A stretch of 64,000 nt of DNA from Enterocloster lavalensis (GCF_902364025.1 NZ_CABJCG010000008.1:186001-250000), one strand, 5' to 3'. Shown: positions 41,715 through 51,269, counted from the stretch's first letter. Numbers and translations: made by a program. Notes: generated by a model from the letters alone, not told the origin.

Positions 41715-43997
41715 CTACTGTACGCCCCGCTTGAAGTGCCCTCTCGTGAAATCCCTGCATGGCTGCAAAACTTCCTGTCCGCGCAGGAATCCGTCTGCAA
41801 ATGCCCGAATCGTGCGGGCCGTCTCCTCCTGATTCTCGGTGGTAAAATTCAACCGGATCACCGCAGGCCCCAGCCGCCTGACCGCGGACTCCAGTCCCAG
41901 CAGGGAAAGCGGGCTGGCGTTATAGATGGTGTTGTAGCAGAACGCACAGTGATTCTTCACCGGAAGCAGCGCTCCCGTGCGGTCCTTCAGCGTCAGCACC
42001 TCCCGCTTCTTAACGCAGCCTGTGGTGGTACGGCGGATGCACTGTGCGCTGACCATCATGGGAATCCGGCCGTAGACCACAAGCTCTCCGTCCAGTCCCT
42101 CCCGGTGAAGTTCCTCCATCACCGGCTCCAGCTCCCGGCTGTTCAGCTCCCAGGGCATGGTCAGGCGGCCGGCTCCCAGCCTCGCAAACAGCCTCACCGT
42201 CTCACGGTTCCAGCAGTACACGGACGCGTCGAACACCGGCCGAAGCTCCGGTTTTATCTCCCGCAGCCACATCACTTCCTCCGGGCTGCGCACCAAAACG
42301 CCGTCAAAGCCCGCCTCCCGCAGCCATTTGCCGTTCTTCTTGAAAAATGTTTCCGCGTGGCTGCGGTAAATATGTGGCAGCGCCAAAAGGCATTGTTTTC
42401 CCGCCCGATGGCAGGACTGCACGGCATCCGGCCACCGCTCCGGGGCAAAACCGGCTGCATCCAGATAAATCCCCGCCACGTCCGCCTCCCGGACGGCCGC
42501 TTCAAATTGCTCCGGTTCCTCTGTAGAGACATAGAGGCGGAAGGGGGGTGGTGATGTTGGGGCGGGCGCGACACTGGGCTGGGGAGCGGTGGGGGCCGCA
42601 GGTGCGGTGGATTCTGTGGACGCGCCACACCCGCCGGACGGCGCCGGTCGGCGCCACTGGTCCAGCACCGCCTGCTCCAGGGCTTCCAGACCGGCCCGCC
42701 GCAGCTCATTCTGCGCTTGTACCGGCATGAACAGATTGCCTTTCAGCTCTACCTCCAGATTCGCGAAAACAAACTGTGTATTTCCAGTTTTCCCCAGCTG
42801 TTTGAGAATCTTATCCTCCGTCAACGGTTGATTTTGTGCTATCTGAGGCATCTGCCCTTCCACCCGCACCTGCACCAAAGAACCGTCGGGACAAACGCCG
42901 CCAGCCAGGGAAAGTTCCAATTCAGAGGGTTTTCCCTCCTCCAGGACAGCCCTGCCGTTTATGACTTCCTTCAGCTCCGCCTCCACATAGGTCTTGTCCA
43001 AATAGTCGAACAGCTTCTGGTTGCCCTCCCGGAATGCCGGTTTCTCTTTTAAGGCCACCATGTCCCGCCCATTGTGCTGTTTGTAATATCCCGAAGTAAA
43101 GCCGCCGCGGTCAAAAAGGTCCGAGAGAACCTTCTTATCCTCCGGCTCCACAAAATATCCATCCGGACCATATTCCAGGAAGCGGTCCACATATTTTCGA
43201 TAAATACTGACCACTCCGGCCGTGTAGCGCGGACTCTTCATCCGCCCCTCGATCTTCAGGGAATAAATGCCCGCTGCCGCCAGATCGGGGATGAGATCCA
43301 GCGTGCACAGGTCTTTCAGGCTCATCACATTGCGTTCCTGCTTCCGGTTCAGGGGTTCGCCGGGTTTTTTCCCATTTTCCCGCACCTCATAGGGCAGGCG
43401 GCAGGGCTGCGCACAGCGCCCGCGGTTTCCGCTGCGGCCGCCGATCAGGCTGCTCATAAGGCACTGGCCGGAATAACAGTAACAGAGCGCTCCATGGACA
43501 AAGCTCTCAATCTCCACGTCCACCTGATCCCGGATCCGCCGGATCTCATCTAAAGACAGCTCCCGCGCGGTAACCACCCGGGACGCCCCCAGCTCCTTTA
43601 AAAGTCTTGCGCCGTTAACCCCGGTGATGGTCATCTGCGTGCTGGCGTGAAGATCGATCCCAGGAAAATTTCTGCACATAAAATCCATCGCGCCCAGGTC
43701 CTGGACAATCACTGCGTCCAGTCCCTCCCGGTAATAGGGAAGCAGATACTGGTAAAGCTCCCCCATCTCCTCTTCCTTGAACAGCGTATTCACCGTCATA
43801 TACAGCCTGCGGCCGTGCAGATGCACGTAATCGATGGCTTCCAGCAGGCCGTGCTCATCCGGATTGTCCGCATAGGCCCTGGCCCCGAACCGGCTGCCGC
43901 CCATGTATACTGCATCCGCTCCTGCCGCCACCGCGGCTTTCATACTCTCAAAGGAACCGGCCGGGGCCAGCACCTCCAGTTTCTTTTTATGCTCCAT
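41715..43997 (-). CDS. U32 family peptidase with DUF3656-type C-terminal part
   Basis: A 760-residue U32 protein. The N-terminal collagenase-like/RlhA-like domain (about 1-330) has LAPAGSFESMKAAVAAGADA and the 4-Cys region CYCYSGQCLMS with GNRGRCAQPC, which in related RlhA/TrhP enzymes are needed for tRNA/rRNA hydroxylation. A DUF3656-like section follows. A stretch of Ala/Pro/Ser/Thr at about residues 462-487 (start near 42620 and downwards) separates it from a C-terminal region that repeats the barrel-like pattern. The likely role is RNA hydroxylation or modification rather than proteolysis. It is 183 nt downstream of zapA, possibly in the same operon. Confidence 0.85.
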   Translation of the reverse strand: MEHKKKLEVLAPAGSFESMKAAVAAGADAVYMGGSRFGARAYADNPDEHGLLEAIDYVHLHGRRLYMTVNTLFKEEEMGELYQYLLPYYREGLDAVIVQDLGAMDFMCRNFPGIDLHASTQMTITGVNGARLLKELGASRVVTARELSLDEIRRIRDQVDVEIESFVHGALCYCYSGQCLMSSLIGGRSGNRGRCAQPCRLPYEVRENGKKPGEPLNRKQERNVMSLKDLCTLDLIPDLAAAGIYSLKIEGRMKSPRYTAGVVSIYRKYVDRFLEYGPDGYFVEPEDKKVLSDLFDRGGFTSGYYKQHNGRDMVALKEKPAFREGNQKLFDYLDKTYVEAELKEVINGRAVLEEGKPSELELSLAGGVCPDGSLVQVRVEGQMPQIAQNQPLTEDKILKQLGKTGNTQFVFANLEVELKGNLFMPVQAQNELRRAGLEALEQAVLDQWRRPAPSGGCGASTESTAPAAPTAPQPSVAPAPTSPPPFRLYVSTEEPEQFEAAVREADVAGIYLDAAGFAPERWPDAVQSCHRAGKQCLLALPHIYRSHAETFFKKNGKWLREAGFDGVLVRSPEEVMWLREIKPELRPVFDASVYCWNRETVRLFARLGAGRLTMPWELNSRELEPVMEELHREGLDGELVVYGRIPMMVSAQCIRRTTTGCVKKREVLTLKDRTGALLPVKNHCAFCYNTIYNASPLSLLGLESAVRRLGPAVIRLNFTTENQEETARTIRAFADGFLRGQEVLQPCRDFTRGHFKRGVQ

Positions 43998-44180
43998 CTC
44001 TTACCTCACTTTTCCCGGCCTTTCACCGGAAAGAAAAGATGTCCCACGTTGCGCTATGAGACATCTGTTTCTACCATGGTTCATTTGTATGTGACACTTG
44101 CAAATCTCACCCGGCCGAAAACCCCGGCGGGGTGGAGATCCAAAAACGCATCTGTAAGCTGCGTTCATCGGATTATCCGA

Positions 44181-45362
44181 TCAACGCCTTTTCCGCTTTC
44201 TCGCCGCCTTGGCCGCCTTAAGCGCTTTGCGCGCCAGCTCCGCCTGGGACTCCTTGACCGGCGGCGTTTCGGATACTGCTTCCGCGGAAGGCACAGACTC
44301 CAGGTTCACAGACTCTGTCGGGTCAGAAATGGCTGCCGCGGCTGTCTGTAACTCTGATTCTGACGGCTCCGTCTCCGGCAGCTCCGATACCACCGGCACG
44401 GCAGGCTCCGGTTTCGACGCCTCCGGCAATCCGGCAACGGCCGCTTCCTCCCCGGCAAGCACCGGCCTGATCGACTCCGTCATCTCGGCTGCAGATGATT
44501 CCGCCTTGTCTGACTGGGCTTCCTCTGACTGGGCTTCCGGCACGTCTGACGCGGTATCTTCCGCCCCGGCCATTTCCGGCTCCAACACCTCTGCCCGCTC
44601 CCCGGTTACCGCAAACTCCGGTTCTTCAACGTCATCCGCCAGCTCTATTTCCTCCGACTTCTCAACGTCCTCCGCCAGCCCTATTTCCTCCGGCTCCTCA
44701 ACGTCCTCCGCCAGTTCTATTTTCTCCGGCTCTTCCGCGTCCTCCGCCTGTTCCTCCATGGCGGATTCCACTTCCCAGTCCTCCGCTTCCGCTACAAACC
44801 GGGCCTCCCCATGTCCGGCTCCATCGTCGTCATCGTCCCCTTTATCGCCGGCCTTCACCGGCGACGTATGGCCTGACTCACGGCCGGAACTGTTTTTCTC
44901 GCTGCTTTCGTCCCGGACGCGCAGCGCTGAGGCCGCGGCCTCCTGATCCCCGCGGTTTTTCGCAGCTCCCCGCAGCTTCCGCTCCAACCGGTGCTTCTCC
45001 CGGGTCAGTTCCTCCAGCTCCCGCTGGCGCTCCTCCAGGTCCTTTAGCACCACCTCCAGCTTCATCTGCGTGCTGACCAGCTCGTGCTTCAGGCTGTAAG
45101 TCTCACGCTCCAGCTCGTCCCGCTGATGCTCCACCTCCCGGCTGTGTTCCATCGCCTTAAAGTAGTCGTCCGCCATATTCAGCTCCGCCATCACAGTCTG
45201 GTATTCCACACTCTGCTTGGTAAAACCGGGTATCCGGCGCAGGGTATTCACTTTCTCGTTCACGTAGCTGGCCGCTCTCTGCAGGTATCCCTCATCCTCG
45301 CTGCCGCCCAGGGTATATATCTTGCCATCGATCAGTACCTGTGTATAATTCTTGGAATCCAT
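44181..45362 (-). CDS. zapA: ZapA-like cell division protein with long acidic repetitive tail
   Basis: A 393-residue protein. The first ~90 residues are a ZapA domain: QVLIDGKIYTLGGSEDEGYL, then the YVNEKVNTLRR helix and a TVMAELNMADDYF helix. A coiled coil follows (about 75-155, rich in E/K/R/L). The remaining 240 residues are a low-complexity acidic region, with a block of four near-repeats (AEDVEEPEEIGL-type units of 11-12 residues, nucleotides about 44620-44760) and a basic tail (AAKAARKRKRR). Typical ZapA is about 90-130 residues and binds FtsZ. I start at 45362 after an AGGAG site. Downstream genes are U32, FtsW and PBP, which support the division role. Confidence 0.8.
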   Translation of the reverse strand: MDSKNYTQVLIDGKIYTLGGSEDEGYLQRAASYVNEKVNTLRRIPGFTKQSVEYQTVMAELNMADDYFKAMEHSREVEHQRDELERETYSLKHELVSTQMKLEVVLKDLEERQRELEELTREKHRLERKLRGAAKNRGDQEAAASALRVRDESSEKNSSGRESGHTSPVKAGDKGDDDDDGAGHGEARFVAEAEDWEVESAMEEQAEDAEEPEKIELAEDVEEPEEIGLAEDVEKSEEIELADDVEEPEFAVTGERAEVLEPEMAGAEDTASDVPEAQSEEAQSDKAESSAAEMTESIRPVLAGEEAAVAGLPEASKPEPAVPVVSELPETEPSESELQTAAAAISDPTESVNLESVPSAEAVSETPPVKESQAELARKALKAAKAARKRKRR

Positions 45363-45575
45363 CTGCCATCTCCTGAAATTTATTCTCGCAACCGCGGCGA
45401 AGCATCCGCCTCCGGGCATTTACCGGGTGATTCCCGGTATTCCCTCCTATGCCGCGGTGTCAAACCCCCGGGCGCTCATTTACCCGCCACAGGCCTCCGA
45501 CTCGCTTATCCTATTCCGCCATAGGCTTGTCTTCTGTAATAATACCGTTTCGTATCCCTTGCCATCCATCTGTTG

Positions 45576-45660
45576 CAGGTTGTCGATAAGGAATGCGTTT
45601 CCTTATTATACTTTGTCGGCAACCACAGGTTGTCGATAAGGTATACGTTTCCTTATTATA
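45576..45660. repeat. Tandem 35-bp repeats with hairpins
   Basis: Two copies, 45576-45610 and 45626-45660, of a 35-bp unit (CAGGTTGTCGATAAGG, then GCGTTTCC or ACGTTTCC, then TTATTATA), with 2 mismatches, at a 50-bp period. Each unit has a stem (ATAAGGAA with TTCCTTAT, shorter in the second copy). On the minus strand each gives a TATAATAAGG string that could be a -10. They fill part of the 307-nt gap between ruvB and zapA; I see no T-run terminator there. Confidence 0.75.
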
Positions 45661-45669
45661 TCATAACAC

Positions 45670-46665
45670 CTATTCAATTTCCAGCCCCAAGTGCCGGTAG
45701 GCCGCTTCCGTGGCCATCCGTCCCCTGGGCGTGCGGTTAATCAGACCGTTCATCAGAAGATAAGGCTCGTACACATCCTCCAGCGTCCCGGAATCCTCCC
45801 CCAGCGCAGCCGCCAGGGTATCCAGGCCCACCGGCCCGCCGGAGAACTTCTCGATAATCATCAGCAGGATGTTCCGGTCATTCTGGTCCAGACCCAGCTT
45901 ATCCACATCCATGATGTCCAGGGCGAAGTCCGTCACCTCCCGGGTGATCACGCCGTCGTATTTTACCTGGGCGAAATCCCGTACCCGCTTTAACAGGCGG
46001 TTGGCAAGCCGTGGAGTTCCCCTGGAACGCCTGGCCAGCTCCAGCGCGCCGGACCTGTCGATCTCAACCCCCAGGACCTTGGCGGAATTCAGGATAATCA
46101 CCATCAATTCCTCGGGCGTGTAAAATTCCAGCCGCTGGACCACACCGAACCGGTCCCGCAGGGGCGCGGTCAGAAGTCCCGCCCTGGTGGTCGCGCCCAC
46201 CAGCGTGAAATGCGGCAGGTCCAGGCGAATGGACCGGGCGGACGCCTCCTTCCCCAGCATAATGTCGATGGCGTAATCCTCCATGGCCGGGTAGAGCACC
46301 TCCTCCACCTGGCGGTTCAGGCGGTGGATCTCATCCACAAACAGCACGTCCCCTTCCTGGAGATTGTTGAGAATGGCCGCCATCTCACCTGGCTTCTCAA
46401 TGGCCGGTCCGCTGGTGACCTTCATGCTCACCCCCATCTCATTGGCAATGATTCCGGCCAGGGTGGTCTTGCCCAGGCCGGGAGGGCCGTAAAACAGCAC
46501 GTGGTCCAGAGCCTCGCCCCGGGACCGCGCCGCATCGATATAGATTTTCAAAGTGGATTTCAGCCGTTCCTGGCCAATATAATCCTTTAAATGCTGAGGC
46601 CGCAGCGTAGTCTCAATCCGCTCGTCCTCCGCCGTGACCTCCGTGGTAATAATCCTGCGTTCCAT
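45670..46665 (-). CDS. ruvB: Holliday junction branch migration helicase subunit RuvB
   Basis: A 331-residue AAA+ ATPase. Walker A is [12 protein letters not shown] (Lys66-Thr67) and Walker B is [11 protein letters not shown]. Sensor-1 [20 protein letters not shown] and the RuvB arginine-containing [15 protein letters not shown] follow, and the C-terminal winged helix ends in [12 protein letters not shown]. The length is normal. RuvB hexamers drive branch migration of Holliday junctions together with RuvA, encoded 25 nt upstream. The ATG follows a GGAGGTTAAAAAAGG site. No RuvC gene is in the window. Confidence 0.97.
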   Translation of the reverse strand: MERRIITTEVTAEDERIETTLRPQHLKDYIGQERLKSTLKIYIDAARSRGEALDHVLFYGPPGLGKTTLAGIIANEMGVSMKVTSGPAIEKPGEMAAILNNLQEGDVLFVDEIHRLNRQVEEVLYPAMEDYAIDIMLGKEASARSIRLDLPHFTLVGATTRAGLLTAPLRDRFGVVQRLEFYTPEELMVIILNSAKVLGVEIDRSGALELARRSRGTPRLANRLLKRVRDFAQVKYDGVITREVTDFALDIMDVDKLGLDQNDRNILLMIIEKFSGGPVGLDTLAAALGEDSGTLEDVYEPYLLMNGLINRTPRGRMATEAAYRHLGLEIE

Positions 46666-46690
46666 CCTTTTTTAACCTCCTGTCCGCCAC

Positions 46691-47314
46691 TCAAAAGGAC
46701 AGATAACGCAGGGAGGCCTTCAGCACGTCCTCTGCCGTCATCGTCTCTGTCACTTCCACCTGCTTCACCGCCTTGTTGGCCTCCATATTGGAGTAGCCAA
46801 GGGCCACCAGGGCCTGAACCGCCTCCTTGGCAGCCTCCCCCATGCCAATGGTCCCCAGAGCCGCTGACGCGCCTCCATCGCTGGGCAGCGCCAGATTTCC
46901 CAGCACCTCCTCCATGGAGACCTTGTCCTTTAAGTCCAGGATCAACCGCTGAGCGGTCTTGGGCCCGATGCCCGGCGCGCGGGAAATGGCCTTTGCGTCC
47001 CCGGTGACAATAGCCATCCGCAGGTCGTCCGGCGTCATGGTGGACAGAATTCCCAGCGCGGCCTTGGGACCCACGCCGTTGACGCCGATCAGCTGCCGGA
47101 ACATCTCCCGGTCCTGACGGTTTAAAAAGCCGTACAGACTCATGGCGTCCTCCCGCACCTGAAAATATGTATACACCGTCACCTCACGGCCGATTCCCGG
47201 CAGACGGTCCAACACGGAGAGCGGCACATGGATTCCCATGCCAACGCCTCCGGCTTCCACCACAATCACATCTTCCTCTATGGCCGTCAGCGGCCCTTTT
47301 ATATAAGAAATCAT
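46691..47314 (-). CDS. ruvA: Holliday junction branch migration protein RuvA
   Basis: A 207-residue DNA-junction binding protein. The OB fold is at 1-65 (MISYIKGPLTAIEEDVIVVE). Two helix-hairpin-helix motifs follow: LIGVNGVGPKAALGILS and AISRAPGIGPKTAQRLILDL. A C-terminal domain that contacts RuvB (LVALGYSNMEANKAVKQVE) is intact. It forms the tetramer that clamps the Holliday junction and targets RuvB. It is co-transcribed with ruvB. Confidence 0.97.
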   Translation of the reverse strand: MISYIKGPLTAIEEDVIVVEAGGVGMGIHVPLSVLDRLPGIGREVTVYTYFQVREDAMSLYGFLNRQDREMFRQLIGVNGVGPKAALGILSTMTPDDLRMAIVTGDAKAISRAPGIGPKTAQRLILDLKDKVSMEEVLGNLALPSDGGASAALGTIGMGEAAKEAVQALVALGYSNMEANKAVKQVEVTETMTAEDVLKASLRYLSF

Positions 47315-47344
47315 CGTATTCTTCCTGTTCTGTCCTCAAATTTA

Positions 47345-47365
47345 GCCGGGCAGGCTCCGCCCGGC
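47345..47365. other. Short strong hairpin upstream of ruvA
   Basis: GCCGGGC (47345-47351) pairs with GCCCGGC (47359-47365) around a 7-nt loop, 31 nt upstream of the ruvA start codon. It has no T-run. It might be part of the ruvAB leader. The rest of the 313-nt gap between 47315 and 47627 has no gene with a ribosome site. Confidence 0.45.
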
Positions 47366-47559
47366 CTTATGCCTCCCATCATATCATAGACACGTTTCCG
47401 ATGCAAGGGGACATCGAACAGGTATTCGCTTTTTCCGTCCCCAAATTCAGACACCAATATCCCACCGGGACGCAGGCTGGGCATTCGATTCCACAATCGG
47501 CTGCCGGGGCCTCTCATTCCATAATGGCCTGCGTGCTGCGACGGCCCGCTGTACTCAGC

Positions 47560-47599
47560 AAAATGCCGGAGCCGCCATTTCCCGCGTCTCCGGCATTTT
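47560..47599 (-). terminator. Terminator of the large c-di-GMP gene
   Basis: A perfect 12-bp stem AAAATGCCGGAG / CTCCGGCATTTT (47560-47571, 47588-47599), with a T-run made by its own arm on the minus strand. It starts 28 nt after the stop. Confidence 0.85.
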
Positions 47600-47627
47600 A
47601 CTGCAGCCGATCCCTATCAAATGCCTC

Positions 47628-50600
47628 TCAGGCCCACATTTTCAGCAGAAACAGGGAAATAATTCCTGCGGCAAATGCCAGAGATTCCCTCTGCTCTCCC
47701 GTCCACTCCCGCCGGGCAAGGCAATCCTCAAAGCTGATCCAGCCCCGATAGTCCCCGCTATCCCGCACCGCAAAGCGGAACACCGCTCTGGCGCCTGTTT
47801 TCTCCAGCGCTACGGCCATCGGATTAGCGGCCCCATCTTCTCCGCCAGTCTCAGTAACATCCGCACAGCAGAACACACCGTTCGCGCCAAACGATTCCCA
47901 GCCGCCCAAATCGGCCACCGGAACGCCCTGCAGGACTTCCCGCAGCGCAACGGCGCCCTCGCCGCACCACTCGCGAAAGAGGGAGCAGCGCTCCCCGTTC
48001 CCGCAGGACCGAATCACGCTGACCCGGCTCAGCCCCAGCCTGCGTCCGGCCAGCTCCAAAGCCCGGACCAGAGTTTTCTCCGCGTCCCCGGCCCCGTACA
48101 GCGCGTCAAATATCTCTCTCGCCAGCCCGTCAAAGCCGTCGTCCTCCGTGTCGATACGGGTATTTCCGGCGGCGGGTTCATTTTCCCCGTCAGAAATCCC
48201 GGGCTCATCCCGGTACAGGACGTATTTATCCGTATCCCGTTCCTTGGCAGCCAGCAGGGCCCGGCAGCCCTTCCGGTACAGCGTCTCGAAATCCTCCCCG
48301 TCCCCGGGACAAAGGCTGATGCCGATGCTGCATGAAAACCGGAACCGAATCACATCCCGGCCGATGATATCCTGCAGGGCCTGCTGGATTTCCCGCCCCT
48401 GCGCCCGGGCCGCAGCTTCCTCCACTCCGGGCGCCAGGATCAAAAACTCATCTCCGCCCACCCGGATCAGCACCTCCCCACCGGAAAACAGACGGCGCAG
48501 GCGGTTGGAAATCTCCTGCAGCACCACATTTCCAAAGCTGTGTCCGTAGCGCTCGTTCACCTCCCGGAAATTGTCCATGTCGATCATGTACAGCGCAGCC
48601 GCGCTTCCACGGCCCTGCTTTTCCAGCAGCTGCTGTGCCCGCAGCTTTCCGGCAGTCTGATTGTAAAATCCGGTGAGTCCGTCCCGCTCCGCCCGGTTCT
48701 GCAAAAACTCGGACCGCCGTTTTTCCTCCCCGATGTCCGCGATCACGCCGACCACCCGCAGGGGATGTCCCATCTCGTCCATTTGGGACGCAACCCGCAC
48801 CCTGCACCAGCGGTAGCGGCCTTCGTTGTCCGCCACCCGCAGTTCCTTTTCATTATAAGGCTTTCCCCCGGCCATGTCCCGCAGCAGAGCCGCGCATTCC
48901 GCCAGGTCATCCGGATGGACGTGGGAACCGATGGAAATCTGTTTCATCAGACCATCCCGGATGGGCTGGTAGCCAAATTTCCTTTCCCAGTTGTCCGAGG
49001 CCGTAAACCGGTCCTTCGTTATATCCCACTCCACGATAATGTCATCGGTCTGCTCCAGAATCAGCTGGTAACGCTCCTGCATCCGCCGCAGCTCCTCCTG
49101 GGCGCACTTGGATCTGGTCACATCCACAAGCATATGAAACAGGGCGGAATTCCCCTCTTCGTCCACCGTAAGATGTGCCCGGTCCAGAAGCCAGACCGTG
49201 TTCCCGTCCTTTCCCCGGGCGCGGTATTCCATTTCCACCACATTTCCCATCCGCAGCTGTTCCCGAATCTGCCGCAGCACCTCCTCCCGGTCCCCGGGAT
49301 AGATCAGATTCCGGTAATGGCTGTGAAACTGTTCCCGTATCTCCTCCTCGCCGTAACCCAGAAGCCGGCAGAAACCGTCGTTCATCTTCCGGATCGTCAT
49401 ATGCGGGTCGCACAGGCACAGGAAGGTGCCTCCCAGCAGATCGCCCCAGGCCCCGGCTGCCGCCTCCGTTTCGGCCTGATCCCGGCCTTTTTGTCCTTCT
49501 CCCTCTATTTTCCAGACGAGCAAAACCTTTTTGTGGTACAGGGAACCGGCGTCCACCCGCAGCATGGAGCAGCCGCACCGCAAAACGCCCTGCGTCCCCC
49601 GCTCCCATACCCGAAAATGAATCTCGCGGCCCATCTGTTCCCGCTCCAGGAAACCGCCCACCGACTCCGTCATAAACGCAATAAGCGCCGGCCTGTCCTC
49701 GGGAAGCACGGACTGCTCCGCAAAGAGGCGGACCGAATCCTCAAACCGCCGGCCGGACCGCAGCGGATCAAAAACAGGGTCGGACAGATATTCCAAATGA
49801 TAGAGGCCGGTCTGAAAATCCACCTCCATCACCGTGGCGTCGGCGCCGCCAAGCAGCGTCAGGTATTTCGCCTGAAAGAGCTGTCCCGCGTCCCTGCCGT
49901 CCTCCCTATGGTCCTCCAACGGTTCCGCCTCCACAAGCTCGCTCTGGGGCAGCTCCCGGTCCGCATAGCGCCTCGTCAGATCGCGGAAAGAATCCCGGAC
50001 ATTTTTAAAGCTCTCCAGAAGGCGGGGCGAAAACGCTCCGCACTCCCCATTTAAAATCATGTTAAACGCGTGCTCCGGCGGGATTGCCCCCCGGTATACC
50101 CGGTCCGTGGTCAGCGCGTCATAGCAGTCCGCAATCCCCACCACCTGGGCGCACATCGGAATCCGGTCCTTCTTAAGCCCTCTGGGATACCCCTTCCCGT
50201 CCCAGCGCTCGTGATGGTAAAGGCAGATATCGCTGGCGTACTTGAGATAATCCCGGTCCCCCATCCGGTCCAGCCGCGAGAGAATCTCACAGCCCTTCAC
50301 CGCGTGGGTTTTCATCACCTCAAACTCCTCCGCGGTCAGGCGGCCCGGCTTGTTGAGAATCGCGTCCGGTATGGCGATCTTGCCGATATCGTGGAGGGAG
50401 GAGGCGCTGACAATCATAGCGATGTGCGACTCGTCCAGCCCCAGATCCGGGCAGTTTGCGGCCACGTCCTCCAGCAGCACCCTGGTGAACAGCTGAATTC
50501 GCTTGATGTGCTGCCCAGTCTCCGCACTTCGGTACTCGATAATGGAGGAGAGGGCGTCGATCACCGCCGCGTTGGACTCCCTCAGTTTGCGGGCCTGTTC

Positions 50601-51011
50601 CCGGATGCAGTCGTCCTGATCCAAATGGCGCTGGCTTAAGGACACGATATTCTGGATTCTGCGCCTGACCAGATGGGGCTCAAATGGCTTTCCGATAATG
50701 TCCGAGGCCCCCAGATCAAACACCCGAATCTCGGACTCCACGCTGTCGTCCGCCGTGATCACCGCCACGGGAAGCCCGCGCAGAGAGGGATCCGCCTGCC
50801 ATTCCTCCATCACTTCATAGCCGTCCCGGACCGGCATGATCAGGTCCAGCAGCACAATGGCGATGCTGTCCCGGTACTGGCGCATCAGAAACAGCGCCTG
50901 TTCGCCGTTTTCCGCCTCCAGCACGTTGTAATCCTCCTCAAAAATACTGCGCAGGACAGCGCGGTTGATCTCCACGTCGTCCGCCACCAGTATGGTGTCT
51001 CTTCTGTTCAT
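47628..51011 (-). CDS. Receiver / HD-GYP / PAS / GGDEF / GAF-like c-di-GMP protein
   Basis: A 1127-residue cytoplasmic signalling protein with both c-di-GMP-making and -degrading domains. The receiver (1-122) has Asp11/Asp12 and acceptor Asp56. The HD-GYP phosphodiesterase (about 150-345) has HD at 207-208 (LHDIGKIAIPD) and HHERWDGKGYP at 266-276. Two PAS regions (about 530-650 and 665-800) follow. The GGDEF domain (about 815-985) has intact Gly852-Phe856; the RxxD inhibitory site is replaced by SGGE. A last ~110 residues look GAF-like. I start at 51011 after GAGGGG. It may be bifunctional, with a two-component signal choosing the output. It is divergent from an XRE gene. Confidence 0.88.
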   Translation of the reverse strand: MNRRDTILVADDVEINRAVLRSIFEEDYNVLEAENGEQALFLMRQYRDSIAIVLLDLIMPVRDGYEVMEEWQADPSLRGLPVAVITADDSVESEIRVFDLGASDIIGKPFEPHLVRRRIQNIVSLSQRHLDQDDCIREQARKLRESNAAVIDALSSIIEYRSAETGQHIKRIQLFTRVLLEDVAANCPDLGLDESHIAMIVSASSLHDIGKIAIPDAILNKPGRLTAEEFEVMKTHAVKGCEILSRLDRMGDRDYLKYASDICLYHHERWDGKGYPRGLKKDRIPMCAQVVGIADCYDALTTDRVYRGAIPPEHAFNMILNGECGAFSPRLLESFKNVRDSFRDLTRRYADRELPQSELVEAEPLEDHREDGRDAGQLFQAKYLTLLGGADATVMEVDFQTGLYHLEYLSDPVFDPLRSGRRFEDSVRLFAEQSVLPEDRPALIAFMTESVGGFLEREQMGREIHFRVWERGTQGVLRCGCSMLRVDAGSLYHKKVLLVWKIEGEGQKGRDQAETEAAAGAWGDLLGGTFLCLCDPHMTIRKMNDGFCRLLGYGEEEIREQFHSHYRNLIYPGDREEVLRQIREQLRMGNVVEMEYRARGKDGNTVWLLDRAHLTVDEEGNSALFHMLVDVTRSKCAQEELRRMQERYQLILEQTDDIIVEWDITKDRFTASDNWERKFGYQPIRDGLMKQISIGSHVHPDDLAECAALLRDMAGGKPYNEKELRVADNEGRYRWCRVRVASQMDEMGHPLRVVGVIADIGEEKRRSEFLQNRAERDGLTGFYNQTAGKLRAQQLLEKQGRGSAAALYMIDMDNFREVNERYGHSFGNVVLQEISNRLRRLFSGGEVLIRVGGDEFLILAPGVEEAAARAQGREIQQALQDIIGRDVIRFRFSCSIGISLCPGDGEDFETLYRKGCRALLAAKERDTDKYVLYRDEPGISDGENEPAAGNTRIDTEDDGFDGLAREIFDALYGAGDAEKTLVRALELAGRRLGLSRVSVIRSCGNGERCSLFREWCGEGAVALREVLQGVPVADLGGWESFGANGVFCCADVTETGGEDGAANPMAVALEKTGARAVFRFAVRDSGDYRGWISFEDCLARREWTGEQRESLAFAAGIISLFLLKMWA

Positions 51012-51169
51012 CTGATCCCCTCTTCCTGGAACGATCCTTCTCCCCCCGGCCTTCCACATGTATATCCTGCCTGCCAATCCGGGACAATAAAAACGGGCGC
51101 CGGAAATACCGCTTTCTCCATTTCCCGTAATAATTGATTTCATTTCATACCGTTCAGACATTCATTGTT

Positions 51170-51226
51170 ATTATAAGCGTTTATAGCACTCATTTCAATA
51201 CAAACAAGTGCTTTTAGCACTCATTT
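51170..51226. promoter_or_regulatory. Promoter of the c-di-GMP gene with AGCACT operator-like repeats
   Basis: Minus-strand promoter: -35 TTGAAA (51198-51193), 17-bp spacer, -10 TATAAT (51175-51170). AGCACTCATTT occurs at 51185-51195, inside the promoter, and again at 51216-51226. Between them is a perfect inverted repeat AGTGCT-TTT-AGCACT (51207-51221). The sites lie between the divergent c-di-GMP gene and the XRE gene, so a regulator, likely the XRE protein, may control both. Confidence 0.7.
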
Positions 51227-51269
51227 TTATGTCTGACATGGCCTATCATAAGAAACGGAGGATATTGTC

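Noticed and set aside
45576..45660. Possible CRISPR array
   Set aside because: Only two repeat units, 15 bp apart, no unique spacer series and no cas genes.
47311..47517. 68-residue minus-strand frame upstream of ruvA
   Set aside because: No ribosome site, includes the hairpin at 47345 and runs into the ruvA start; more likely leader sequence.
48540..50054. Plus-strand frame (504 aa) opposite the c-di-GMP gene
   Set aside because: Antisense of PAS/GGDEF coding sequence; no motif or ribosome site.
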